Assembly (NCBI GenBank): GCA_018828585.1
Contig: JAHJVW010000020.1
Location: 1-64,000 of the forward strand
Length of the DNA: 64,000 bases
From: Bacteroidota bacterium
GTDB lineage: Bacteria > Bacteroidota > Bacteroidia > Sphingobacteriales > Sphingobacteriaceae
Reading direction: 5' to 3'
Made by a program: the position numbers and the translations under genes
The notes under the pieces: generated by a model
The model's database searches: none
What the model was told of the DNA's origin: nothing
The model's input: only the letters and a program-made list of their open reading frames with translations
In this document: positions 54,766 through 61,840 of the stretch, piece after piece
How positions within the stretch are numbered: the first letter of the stretch is position 1
Layout of the letters: every line of letters starts with the position of its first letter

Positions 54766-54824
54766 TAAATACACTTTGTATTGATCCTTTATAGACCTAA
54801 CATTGTATAACCCAATTAAAGCAA

Positions 54825-56000
54825 ATGAAATCTAAAATTTCAATGACTCAAACCATGCGTTGGTATGGTCCTCAAGATCCGGTAAAACTTTCTGATTTAA
54901 AACAAGCGGGCTGTACTGGCGTGGTAAGTGCCTTACATCATATTAAAAATGGTGAAGTTTGGACCATCGAAGAAATAGAGAAAAGAAAACAAATTATTGA
55001 AGCTGCGAGATTGGAATGGACGGTTGTAGAAAGTGTTCCTGTTTCTGAAGATATAAAAACCAAAAGTGTCAATTATTTACAACACCTAGAAAACTATAAA
55101 GAAAGTATCAAAAATCTCGCTAAATGCGGAATTTTTATCGTCACTTATAACTTTATGCCCGTTTTAGATTGGACTAGAACCGATTTAAATTTTGAAGTTG
55201 AAGACGGTTCAAAAGCACTAAAGTTTGAAAAAGCTGCTTTCATCGCATTTGATTTATACATCCTAAAAAGAAAAGGTGCTAGAGCCGATTATACAAGCGA
55301 AGAAATCATAAGAGCCGAAAAAAGATTTGCAGAAATGTCTGCTGAAGACAAAACCATTTTAGAGAAGAATATAATTGCCGGTTTACCAGGCAGCGAAGAA
55401 AGCTTTACCGTAGAGAAATTTCAGGAAGCTTTAAATAAGTATCAAGGTATTGACGAAGTTAAGCTAAGAGTTCATTTAATTGACTTTTTAAAAGAAGTTA
55501 CTCCTGTAGCTGATGAAAAAAATGTGAAATTAGTGATCCATCCGGATGATCCTCCTTATGCCATATTAGGTTTGCCCAGAATAATGAAATGTGCTGCCGA
55601 TTTTGAGGCTATTATTACAGCAGTTCCTAATTTGAGCAATGGTTTATGCTTTTGCACTGGTTCTTTTGGTGTAAGAGCAGATAATGATCTACCTGCAATG
55701 GTGAAGCAATTTGGAGAACGTATCAACTTTATCCATTTAAGAAGCACCAAAAGAAATGATTTTGGTGATTTTTATGAAGACAACCACTTAGAAGGTGATG
55801 TAGACATGTTTGCCGTAGTAAAAGAGCTAGTTGATTTAATGCAAAAAAGAAATTTTTCTATTCCAATGCGACCAGATCACGGCCATCAAATGTTAGATGA
55901 TTTACATAAAAAAACAAACCCAGGTTATTCAGGTATTGGCAGGTTAAGAGGTTTGGCTGAATTAAGAGGCTTAGAAATGGCAATAACTAGAATGCTTTAA
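54825..56000 (+). CDS. uxuA: Mannonate dehydratase
   Basis: A 391-residue enzyme that dehydrates D-mannonate to 2-keto-3-deoxygluconate in glucuronate degradation. It is a TIM-barrel protein; family segments include [92 protein letters not shown] and [10 protein letters not shown]. The metal site (His/Cys/His/Asp type) is consistent with those motifs. Length is close to the Escherichia coli enzyme. Other pathway genes are absent, but a GH88 remnant lies just downstream. Confidence 0.96.
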   Translation: MKSKISMTQTMRWYGPQDPVKLSDLKQAGCTGVVSALHHIKNGEVWTIEEIEKRKQIIEAARLEWTVVESVPVSEDIKTKSVNYLQHLENYKESIKNLAKCGIFIVTYNFMPVLDWTRTDLNFEVEDGSKALKFEKAAFIAFDLYILKRKGARADYTSEEIIRAEKRFAEMSAEDKTILEKNIIAGLPGSEESFTVEKFQEALNKYQGIDEVKLRVHLIDFLKEVTPVADEKNVKLVIHPDDPPYAILGLPRIMKCAADFEAIITAVPNLSNGLCFCTGSFGVRADNDLPAMVKQFGERINFIHLRSTKRNDFGDFYEDNHLEGDVDMFAVVKELVDLMQKRNFSIPMRPDHGHQMLDDLHKKTNPGYSGIGRLRGLAELRGLEMAITRML

Positions 56001-56040
56001 AAGATAAATTTGCTTCCTTATTCCGAAAATATCTTTTTAT

Positions 56041-56223
56041 TTATTCTACCACTACTTCCTTATTTTTTAACCGTTTTGCCCTGGCAATTGCCTCCAAATA
56101 ATAATAATCAGCATAAGAAATTGGAACGTCAACTTCGCTATTTTGGGGCTTTGAACCAGTATTATGATCTAAAATAAACCTCTTAGTTATTTTGTCTACC
56201 CTAAGATAGAAACTCCATATACC
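56041..56223 (-). pseudogene. GH88 unsaturated glucuronyl hydrolase C-terminal remnant
   Basis: On the minus strand the frame ending at TAA 56041-56043 encodes NTGSKPQNSEVDVPISYADY then YYLEAIARAKRL, which matches the C-terminus of GH88 unsaturated glucuronyl hydrolases (typical pattern GS.P..SEVDVPL.YADYYFLEAL.R). Upstream of about 56223 the similarity stops. Only some 50-60 codons survive. Its position beside uxuA fits a former uronic-acid degradation cluster. Confidence 0.72.
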
Positions 56224-56239
56224 TGAAACAGCTGTCAGG

Positions 56240-56369
56240 AATACTTACAATAAATTTTCTTCTAATAATAAAAAAGTTAAAGAAATGATTGAGCTATCCT
56301 TTTTGAATCCTGAAAATAAAGATTTATACCTTGAAATTTGGAATAAGAAACAACTGATATTCAATTAAT
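56240..56369 (+). pseudogene. Coding-like remnant of unknown origin
   Basis: An open stretch with no convincing start encodes RNTYNKFSSNNKK, then KEMIELSFLNPENKDLYLEI and WNKKQLIFN followed by TAA 56367-56369. Composition looks protein-like, perhaps the C-terminus of a lost gene. No family recognised. The stretch lies between the GH88 remnant and the tRNA-like scar. Confidence 0.3.
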
Positions 56370-56412
56370 AAGTTACTTTTAAGAATCGAGTAGAATTCCT
56401 TTTAAACAAAAA

Positions 56413-56440
56413 ATCCCCAGATTATAAATCTGAGGACTTT
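56413..56440 (-). terminator. Terminator hairpin next to tRNA-like scar
   Basis: On the minus strand GTCCTCAGATT - tata - AATCTGGGGATTTTTT forms a stem with one mismatch and a T tail. It directly follows the tRNA-like 3' end at 56441-56470, as a normal tRNA gene terminator would. Confidence 0.7.
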
Positions 56441-56470
56441 TGCGGAATGGACGGGACATGAACCTATCCA
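56441..56470 (-). other. tRNA 3'-end fragment, possible attachment-site scar
   Basis: Read on the minus strand the segment is GGATAGGTTCATGTCCCGTC followed by CATTCCGCA. This resembles the T-arm and acceptor 3' strand of a tRNA (compare GGGTTCgAgTCCCGTCCATTCCGCA), with a mutated T-loop. The rest of a tRNA cannot be folded from the adjacent sequence. A 3' tRNA fragment plus terminator is what integrative elements leave or carry at their ends. The remaining gap to 56742 is A+T-rich with no gene. Confidence 0.5.
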
Positions 56471-56742
56471 TTTAATTGCTTTACTTTCAGTATATTATGA
56501 TTATTATGATCTGGAAATTCCCGAATTTCCCACATAAACATCGCAACAAATTAACTTCTCGTGACTAAGTAAAAATACGAAATTATAATAAATTTTGCAA
56601 TAGCTTTTGATTTCTTATTACATACTATTTGAACGGATTAAGCTGTTAAATTATGGTTTGAATTTTTTCATGAATCAAAAAAAATAGATTTTTGTGACCT
56701 TTTTTGCTCTCCAGTTTGGCAATTTTCTCTGAGCTTTTTTGT

Positions 56743-58077
56743 TTAAAAAACCAATAAGAAAGCTGTTCCCTCGCCAATTTTACTTCTTACCTGAATATTA
56801 CCTTTATGCAACAACATAATTTGTCTACTTAAACTTAATCCAATCCCACTTCCATTTTTTCGAGTGCTAAAAAACGGGATGAAAATCTGGTCTAAAACTT
56901 CATGGGGAATTCCGGTACCATTATCTGCAACTTTTAAAATGGTCTTATTTAATTCTATATGGGCAGAAAGTGAAATTCTTGGCTCGGGGATGTCTTTTAC
57001 TGCTTCGGCAGCATTCAATACTAAATTAATTAACACCTGTTCTACCAAATGCATATCAGCTTCAATGGTGATATTGGGATCTTTTAAAATGATATCCAAT
57101 TCAATGGCTTTCTTTTCAAAAGTTGGTTCCATTAGTTGGTGAAGATTCTCAAATAAATCTCGTACCAAAATTCTTTTAAGATTGGGCTGTGTGATTTTAT
57201 TTAGATTTCGGTAAGTCTCTGCAAATTTTAATAAACCATCGCTTCTGCGTTGAATGGTTTCTATACCTATTTCTAAGTCGTCTAATTGACCATCATTATT
57301 TGCTTCTTTTGATACCTTACTTAATCTTTCTTTTAAGGTAGAGGCTAATGATGAAATTGGTGCAATAGAATTCATAATTTCATGTGTCATCACACTTAAT
57401 AACCTTTGCCATGCTTTTGCCTCGGTTTCATCCAAAGCTTCGTTCACATTTTGAAATGCGATGAGTTTAAAAACTTCTCCTTCTGTTTGAAAAGCAGTGG
57501 CAGATATCACCACTTTGATACTGGCATTTTCTTTATTGATGGTGATGATTCTGTTCTCTCCAGTTTTAATAGAGATGCATTCATTAAATACATCCGCTGC
57601 TCTTTTTTGTAAAGAATTGATGGTTTTCAAATAAGGAACACCAAGTAAGTTTTTCAATGATTCATTCAACCAAACCACTTCACCAGAGCTAATTTTATAA
57701 GACAGAATGCCTGTATCCACGAGTTCTAAAATCTTTTGCAGGTAAACATATTGCGTCTCACGCTCGCGACTAATAACTTTAAAAGTACTATTGATTTCAT
57801 TGAACCCTTTACGCAAAGGCTGCAGTTCTCGCGGTGCCTGCTTAACATTAAAATACCTAGAAAAATCACGGTAATGGACACTTTCTACAAATTGATCCAC
57901 TTCCTCTTGTGCTTTTTGATGGAAACGAAAGAAATCTACTAATTGGTAAATCAGGATTGGGACAAGAATGATTAAATAAATATACCATCCCTTTACTAAA
58001 AGGAAAGCCGCAGCACTTAAAGTCACCAACTGCAACAATACACGGATGAGGATCCTCCACTGATAGTTTTTTAGCAT
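56743..58077 (-). CDS. NtrY/NtrB-like sensor histidine kinase
   Basis: A 444-residue inner-membrane kinase, partner of the sigma-54 regulator encoded just upstream on the strand. There are two close TM helices (about 12-28 and 31-48), a HAMP-like linker, a PAS domain (about 107-215), HisKA with phosphoacceptor His232 in SVMTHEIMNSIAP, and HATPase_c with N-box NLVLNAAEAV, DNGTGIP and GSGIGLSL. There is almost no periplasmic loop, so the signal is probably intramembrane or cytoplasmic. It is separated from the response regulator gene by 91 nt. Confidence 0.92.
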   Translation of the reverse strand: MLKNYQWRILIRVLLQLVTLSAAAFLLVKGWYIYLIILVPILIYQLVDFFRFHQKAQEEVDQFVESVHYRDFSRYFNVKQAPRELQPLRKGFNEINSTFKVISRERETQYVYLQKILELVDTGILSYKISSGEVVWLNESLKNLLGVPYLKTINSLQKRAADVFNECISIKTGENRIITINKENASIKVVISATAFQTEGEVFKLIAFQNVNEALDETEAKAWQRLLSVMTHEIMNSIAPISSLASTLKERLSKVSKEANNDGQLDDLEIGIETIQRRSDGLLKFAETYRNLNKITQPNLKRILVRDLFENLHQLMEPTFEKKAIELDIILKDPNITIEADMHLVEQVLINLVLNAAEAVKDIPEPRISLSAHIELNKTILKVADNGTGIPHEVLDQIFIPFFSTRKNGSGIGLSLSRQIMLLHKGNIQVRSKIGEGTAFLLVF

Positions 58078-58168
58078 ATTTTAATTTTGAAATATAAGAA
58101 GTTGGCTGTCAGAAATGAGCGATTTGCAAATACTTTAAACTTTGTACTTCTCACTTTTAACTTTAAAA

Positions 58169-59524
58169 TTATATATCGTATTTACTCAATCTTCTGTACA
58201 AAGCAGTTCGGGTAAGTCCTAATTCCTTAGCTGCCTTTGTAATATTGCCATGATGCTTCTCAATCGCATTGATGATGGTGCTCTTCTCCACATTACTCAA
58301 GTTCATATCATCAGATTCTTGAATGAGTTCTTTTTTTTCTATTGGAGAAAATATCAAATCTTCGGCAGATAAGCGGTTATCATCAGCCATAATCACTGCT
58401 CTTTCGATGATATATTGTAACTCTCGAACATTACCAGGGAAAGTATGTGTCATTAATTTATCAACCGCAGTTTTATCAAAAATCAGTTTCGGTTTAAAGT
58501 ATTTATTCGTATAAATCTCTGTATAATGATTGGCCAATAGCAGGATATCCTCTTTACGTTTTTTTAGAGGAGGAACCATCACCTCCACTGTGTTGATCCT
58601 ATACACCAAATCTTTGCGGAATTTATCTTCGTTAGCCAACTCCTGCAAAGGCATATTGGTGGCGCAAATTAAGCGAATATCAATCTTCACTGGCTCATTA
58701 CTACCTAATTTCATCACTTGTCGGTTTTGTAATACCGAAAGTAATTTCGCTTGTTGTTGTAAAGAGATATTACCAATCTCATCTAAAAAAATCGTCCCAC
58801 CGTTGGCAGCTTCAAAACGACCAATCCTATCTTCTCTGGCATCCGTAAATGCACCTTTTTTATGTCCGAATAATTCACTTTCAAAAAGTGATTCAGTTAA
58901 AGCACCAGCATCCACTTTTACAAAAGGTTTGTTTTTTCTTAATGATTTTTGATGGATGGCTTGAGCGATTAAATCTTTCCCAGTTCCGTTTTCACCTAAA
59001 ATTAATACGTTGGCATCTGTTGGAGCAATTTTATCAATCTTTAAAAAGATATCTTTCATGGATTCACTTTCGCCTAAAAGCTGATTTCCAATAATAGACT
59101 CTTTATGATCATCGTTTTTATTTTTTGACTTTAACTTTTTGCCTTCAACAGCTTCTGATAAAACCTCTAATAACTTTTCGTTGTGCCAAGGCTTAATCAT
59201 AAAATCATTAGCACCTTCTTTTAAGGAGCGAACGGCCAAATCAATATCACCATAAGCCGTAATCATGATGACGGCAATACTGGGTTTTAGCTCCTTGATT
59301 TTTTTCAACCAAAAAATCCCTTCATTTCCTGTGTTGATACTGCTATTGAAATTCATATCGAGTAACATCAAGTCAAAATTATTACGTGTGATGAGGTTGG
59401 TGATGTTCTCAGGATTTTTTTCTGTCACCACTTCCTTCACCTCTGTTTTTAACAAAAGCCTTACAGCAGTCAAAACATCTGTGTCATCATCAATCACTAA
59501 AACTCGGGCATTTTTTAAACTCAT
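58169..59524 (-). CDS. NtrC-type sigma-54-dependent response regulator
   Basis: A 451-residue activator. The receiver domain (1-125) has Asp56 in LMLLDMNF and the Lys in MIKPWH. The AAA+ domain (about 145-375) has Walker A GENGTGKD (177-184), Walker B GGTIFLDEIG, and an arginine-finger region. The C-terminal Fis HTH lies at about 405-450 (GNITKAAKELGLTRTALYRR). The sigma-54 contact loop reads GAFTDA (224-229) in place of GAFTGA. It is divergent from the HlyD-ABC-FtsX operon at 59837, its probable target. Confidence 0.94.
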   Translation of the reverse strand: MSLKNARVLVIDDDTDVLTAVRLLLKTEVKEVVTEKNPENITNLITRNNFDLMLLDMNFNSSINTGNEGIFWLKKIKELKPSIAVIMITAYGDIDLAVRSLKEGANDFMIKPWHNEKLLEVLSEAVEGKKLKSKNKNDDHKESIIGNQLLGESESMKDIFLKIDKIAPTDANVLILGENGTGKDLIAQAIHQKSLRKNKPFVKVDAGALTESLFESELFGHKKGAFTDAREDRIGRFEAANGGTIFLDEIGNISLQQQAKLLSVLQNRQVMKLGSNEPVKIDIRLICATNMPLQELANEDKFRKDLVYRINTVEVMVPPLKKRKEDILLLANHYTEIYTNKYFKPKLIFDKTAVDKLMTHTFPGNVRELQYIIERAVIMADDNRLSAEDLIFSPIEKKELIQESDDMNLSNVEKSTIINAIEKHHGNITKAAKELGLTRTALYRRLSKYDI

Positions 59525-59657
59525 ATTTTTTACAAAAAGGACAAAAAGCTATTTTAAATAATTCAAAGTAAATGTTTTAAAACGAAAAAATATATGCATT
59601 ACAAGTTTACTATATTCATTAAGTTATATCAATTAATTTTATAGAAAAAAGCTGTAA

Positions 59658-59687
59658 CGGTAGCGAACAGTATTTGTATCGAAACCG
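59658..59687. promoter_or_regulatory. Inverted repeat, candidate enhancer site for the NtrC-type regulator
   Basis: CGGTAGCGA (59658-59666) and TCGAAACCG (59679-59687) are inverted half-sites matching at 7 of 9 positions, 12 bp apart. It is the most prominent dyad in the 312-bp divergent gap and lies at an enhancer-like distance (about 150 bp) from the export operon start. Confidence 0.5.
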
Positions 59688-59744
59688 AACACCACTATAA
59701 TTGACTAAAAATATAAGTAACAGATAATCAGAATAATAAAGGTG

Positions 59745-59760
59745 TGGCATAAATATGAAG
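59745..59760 (+). promoter_or_regulatory. Weak sigma-54 (-24/-12) promoter candidate
   Basis: TGGCATAAATATGAAG has a good -24 half (TGGCA) but a poor -12 half (ATGAA versus TTGCA). It is 77 bp before the adaptor gene start and about 60 bp downstream of the inverted repeat. The call rests on context more than on match quality. Confidence 0.3.
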
Positions 59761-59836
59761 TAGAGTTTGTGGAATTCTTTCTCAATAAATTAGAAATTCT
59801 TATAAAGAGTATTTAGATACTCAATATTTAAAATAA

Positions 59837-61090
59837 ATGGACAGACAGATACAACAGAAAAAGTGGAATAGGAAGCGGATTTTAACCGTTGCTGGAATTA
59901 CAGCATTGGTTTTACTGATAGGTGGAAGTTATTACTTTACTTCTGGTAAATCGAGGTTAAATGTGGATACCGAAAGAACCACGATTAGCGAAATAAAAAA
60001 AGGAAGCTTTCAGGAATTTATACCTGTGAATGGTGTGGTTTTGCCAGTAACCACCATTTATTTAGATGCCATGGAAGGTGGCCGTGTGGAAGAGAAATTT
60101 GTGGAGGATGGCGCTATGATGAAAAAGGGACAACCAATCCTAAGACTTTCTAATACGGATTTAGAATTACAACTCGCCAATCAAGAGACGCAAGTTTTTA
60201 ATGTGCTTACGCAGATGCAAATCAGTAAGAATAATGCGGAACAAAACTCTATTAACCGTCAAAATCAAGATGCGGAAGTTGATAATGCTTTAAAGGAAGC
60301 GGAACGTGTTTACAACCTAAATAAGAAGCTTTATGCAGATAGAGTGATTGGCTCACAAGAATTTAATAGCAGCAAGAACTTATATGAATACCAAGTTAGA
60401 AGAAAAAAACTGACTGAAGACATTATGAAAACGGATGCTACTTCCATGAAGCAACAGGTAAGTCAAATGGGTGAATCTTATGAACAAATGAAAAAGACGC
60501 TTGCTTTAATGCGTAAAAAAGTGGGTGATTTAGTGGTTCGGGCTCCGGTTGACGGGCAATTGACTTCATTAGATGCCGAAATCGGCGAAAGTAAAAATAA
60601 AGGTCAGCGTTTGGGACAATTGGATGTAATGAGCGGTTTCAAAGTTCGTGTGGATGTTGATGAGCATTACATCAGCAGAATTTTTACTGGTCTTAAAGGG
60701 GATGCAGATATAGCCGGTAAAAATTATCCTTTAGAGATTAAAAAAGTTTATACGCAGGTCACGAATGGTCGTTTTCAAGTGGATATGGAATTTGTGGGTG
60801 CTGCACCTAAAAATATCAGAAGAGGTCAAACTGTACAAATCCATTTAACACTCAGTGATGAAACTCAGGCAGTATTATTACCTAAAGGTGGTTTTTACCA
60901 ACAAACTGGAGGTAACTGGATTTTTAAAGTCGGAGAGAATGGAAATGTAGCCTATAAAGTGGATATCCAATTAGGGCGTCAAAATCCTGATTATTATGAA
61001 GTATTGCAAGGTTTAAAACCGGGCGATAAAGTCATCACCAATAGTTACGAGAATTATGGTGATATGCAAGAATTAATATTGAAGAAATAA
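59837..61090 (+). CDS. HlyD/RND-type periplasmic adaptor protein
   Basis: A 417-residue membrane-fusion protein anchored by one N-terminal TM helix (RILTVAGITALVLLIGGSYY). It has the lipoyl/barrel-sandwich halves (MEGGRVEEKFVEDGAMMKKG and VRAPVDGQLTSLDAEIGE) separated by a coiled-coil hairpin (about 110-230), and a beta-barrel and membrane-proximal C-terminal part (QTGGNWIFKVGENGNVAYKV). It should connect the MacB-like ABC transporter encoded next to an outer-membrane channel. First gene of an operon divergent from the sigma-54 regulator. Confidence 0.92.
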   Translation: MDRQIQQKKWNRKRILTVAGITALVLLIGGSYYFTSGKSRLNVDTERTTISEIKKGSFQEFIPVNGVVLPVTTIYLDAMEGGRVEEKFVEDGAMMKKGQPILRLSNTDLELQLANQETQVFNVLTQMQISKNNAEQNSINRQNQDAEVDNALKEAERVYNLNKKLYADRVIGSQEFNSSKNLYEYQVRRKKLTEDIMKTDATSMKQQVSQMGESYEQMKKTLALMRKKVGDLVVRAPVDGQLTSLDAEIGESKNKGQRLGQLDVMSGFKVRVDVDEHYISRIFTGLKGDADIAGKNYPLEIKKVYTQVTNGRFQVDMEFVGAAPKNIRRGQTVQIHLTLSDETQAVLLPKGGFYQQTGGNWIFKVGENGNVAYKVDIQLGRQNPDYYEVLQGLKPGDKVITNSYENYGDMQELILKK

Positions 61091-61100
61091 CTCATATAAA

Positions 61101-61778
61101 ATGATAAAAATTACAAACCTCGAGAAGTACTACCGCACCGAAGAAGTAGAAACCGTTGCATTAAATAAGCTCTCTTTTGAAGTGAGAGAAGGTGAATTTG
61201 TTGCCGTGATGGGGCCATCTGGTTGTGGTAAATCTACTTTATTAAACATTGTGGGCTTATTGGACGATCCTGATGGTGGAAGCTTTTTATTTAATGGGGA
61301 AGAAGTAGCTGGTTACAACGAAAGACAAAGGGCGAATCTGCGTAAGCACAACATTGGTTTCGTGTTCCAAAGCTTTAACTTGATTGATGAATTAACCGTT
61401 TTTGAAAATGTTGAATTGCCATTAATCTATACAAAAGTGAATGCCGCGGAACGTAAAAAGCGTGTGGAAGTAGTATTGGACAAAATGCAGATCATGCACA
61501 GGAGAAACCATTTTCCACAGCAATTGAGCGGAGGGCAACAACAACGTGTGGCTGTCGCCAGAGCCGTGGTGAACAACCCGAAATTGATTTTGGCCGATGA
61601 ACCTACTGGTAATCTAGATTCAAGCAACGGTAATGAAGTGATGCAGATGCTCACCGATTTAAACGAGCAAGGCACAACTGTAATTATGGTTACACACAGT
61701 GAGCATGATGCCAAATACAGCCACCGTATCATCCGGATGTTGGATGGGCAAAGTGTGACGGAGAATATTTTAGTGTAA
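61101..61778 (+). CDS. MacB/LolD-type ABC transporter ATP-binding protein
   Basis: A 225-residue ATPase with Walker A GPSGCGKST, Q-loop FVFQSFNLI, signature LSGGQQQRVAVARA, Walker B LILADEPTGNLD and H-loop TVIMVTHS. It lies 10 nt after the adaptor gene and upstream of an FtsX-type permease, so it powers a tripartite export system. The substrate (drug, peptide or lipid) is unknown. Confidence 0.93.
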   Translation: MIKITNLEKYYRTEEVETVALNKLSFEVREGEFVAVMGPSGCGKSTLLNIVGLLDDPDGGSFLFNGEEVAGYNERQRANLRKHNIGFVFQSFNLIDELTVFENVELPLIYTKVNAAERKKRVEVVLDKMQIMHRRNHFPQQLSGGQQQRVAVARAVVNNPKLILADEPTGNLDSSNGNEVMQMLTDLNEQGTTVIMVTHSEHDAKYSHRIIRMLDGQSVTENILV

Positions 61779-61840
61779 ATGAGCTATCAGAAGTTATTGA
61801 AAATTATAAGCTGATTTCATGCTCCTATAAAGAGATAAAA

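Noticed and set aside
56411-56480. Functional tRNA gene
   Set aside because: Only a 3' portion is recognisable; no acceptor 5' strand, D-arm or anticodon arm can be folded from adjacent bases.
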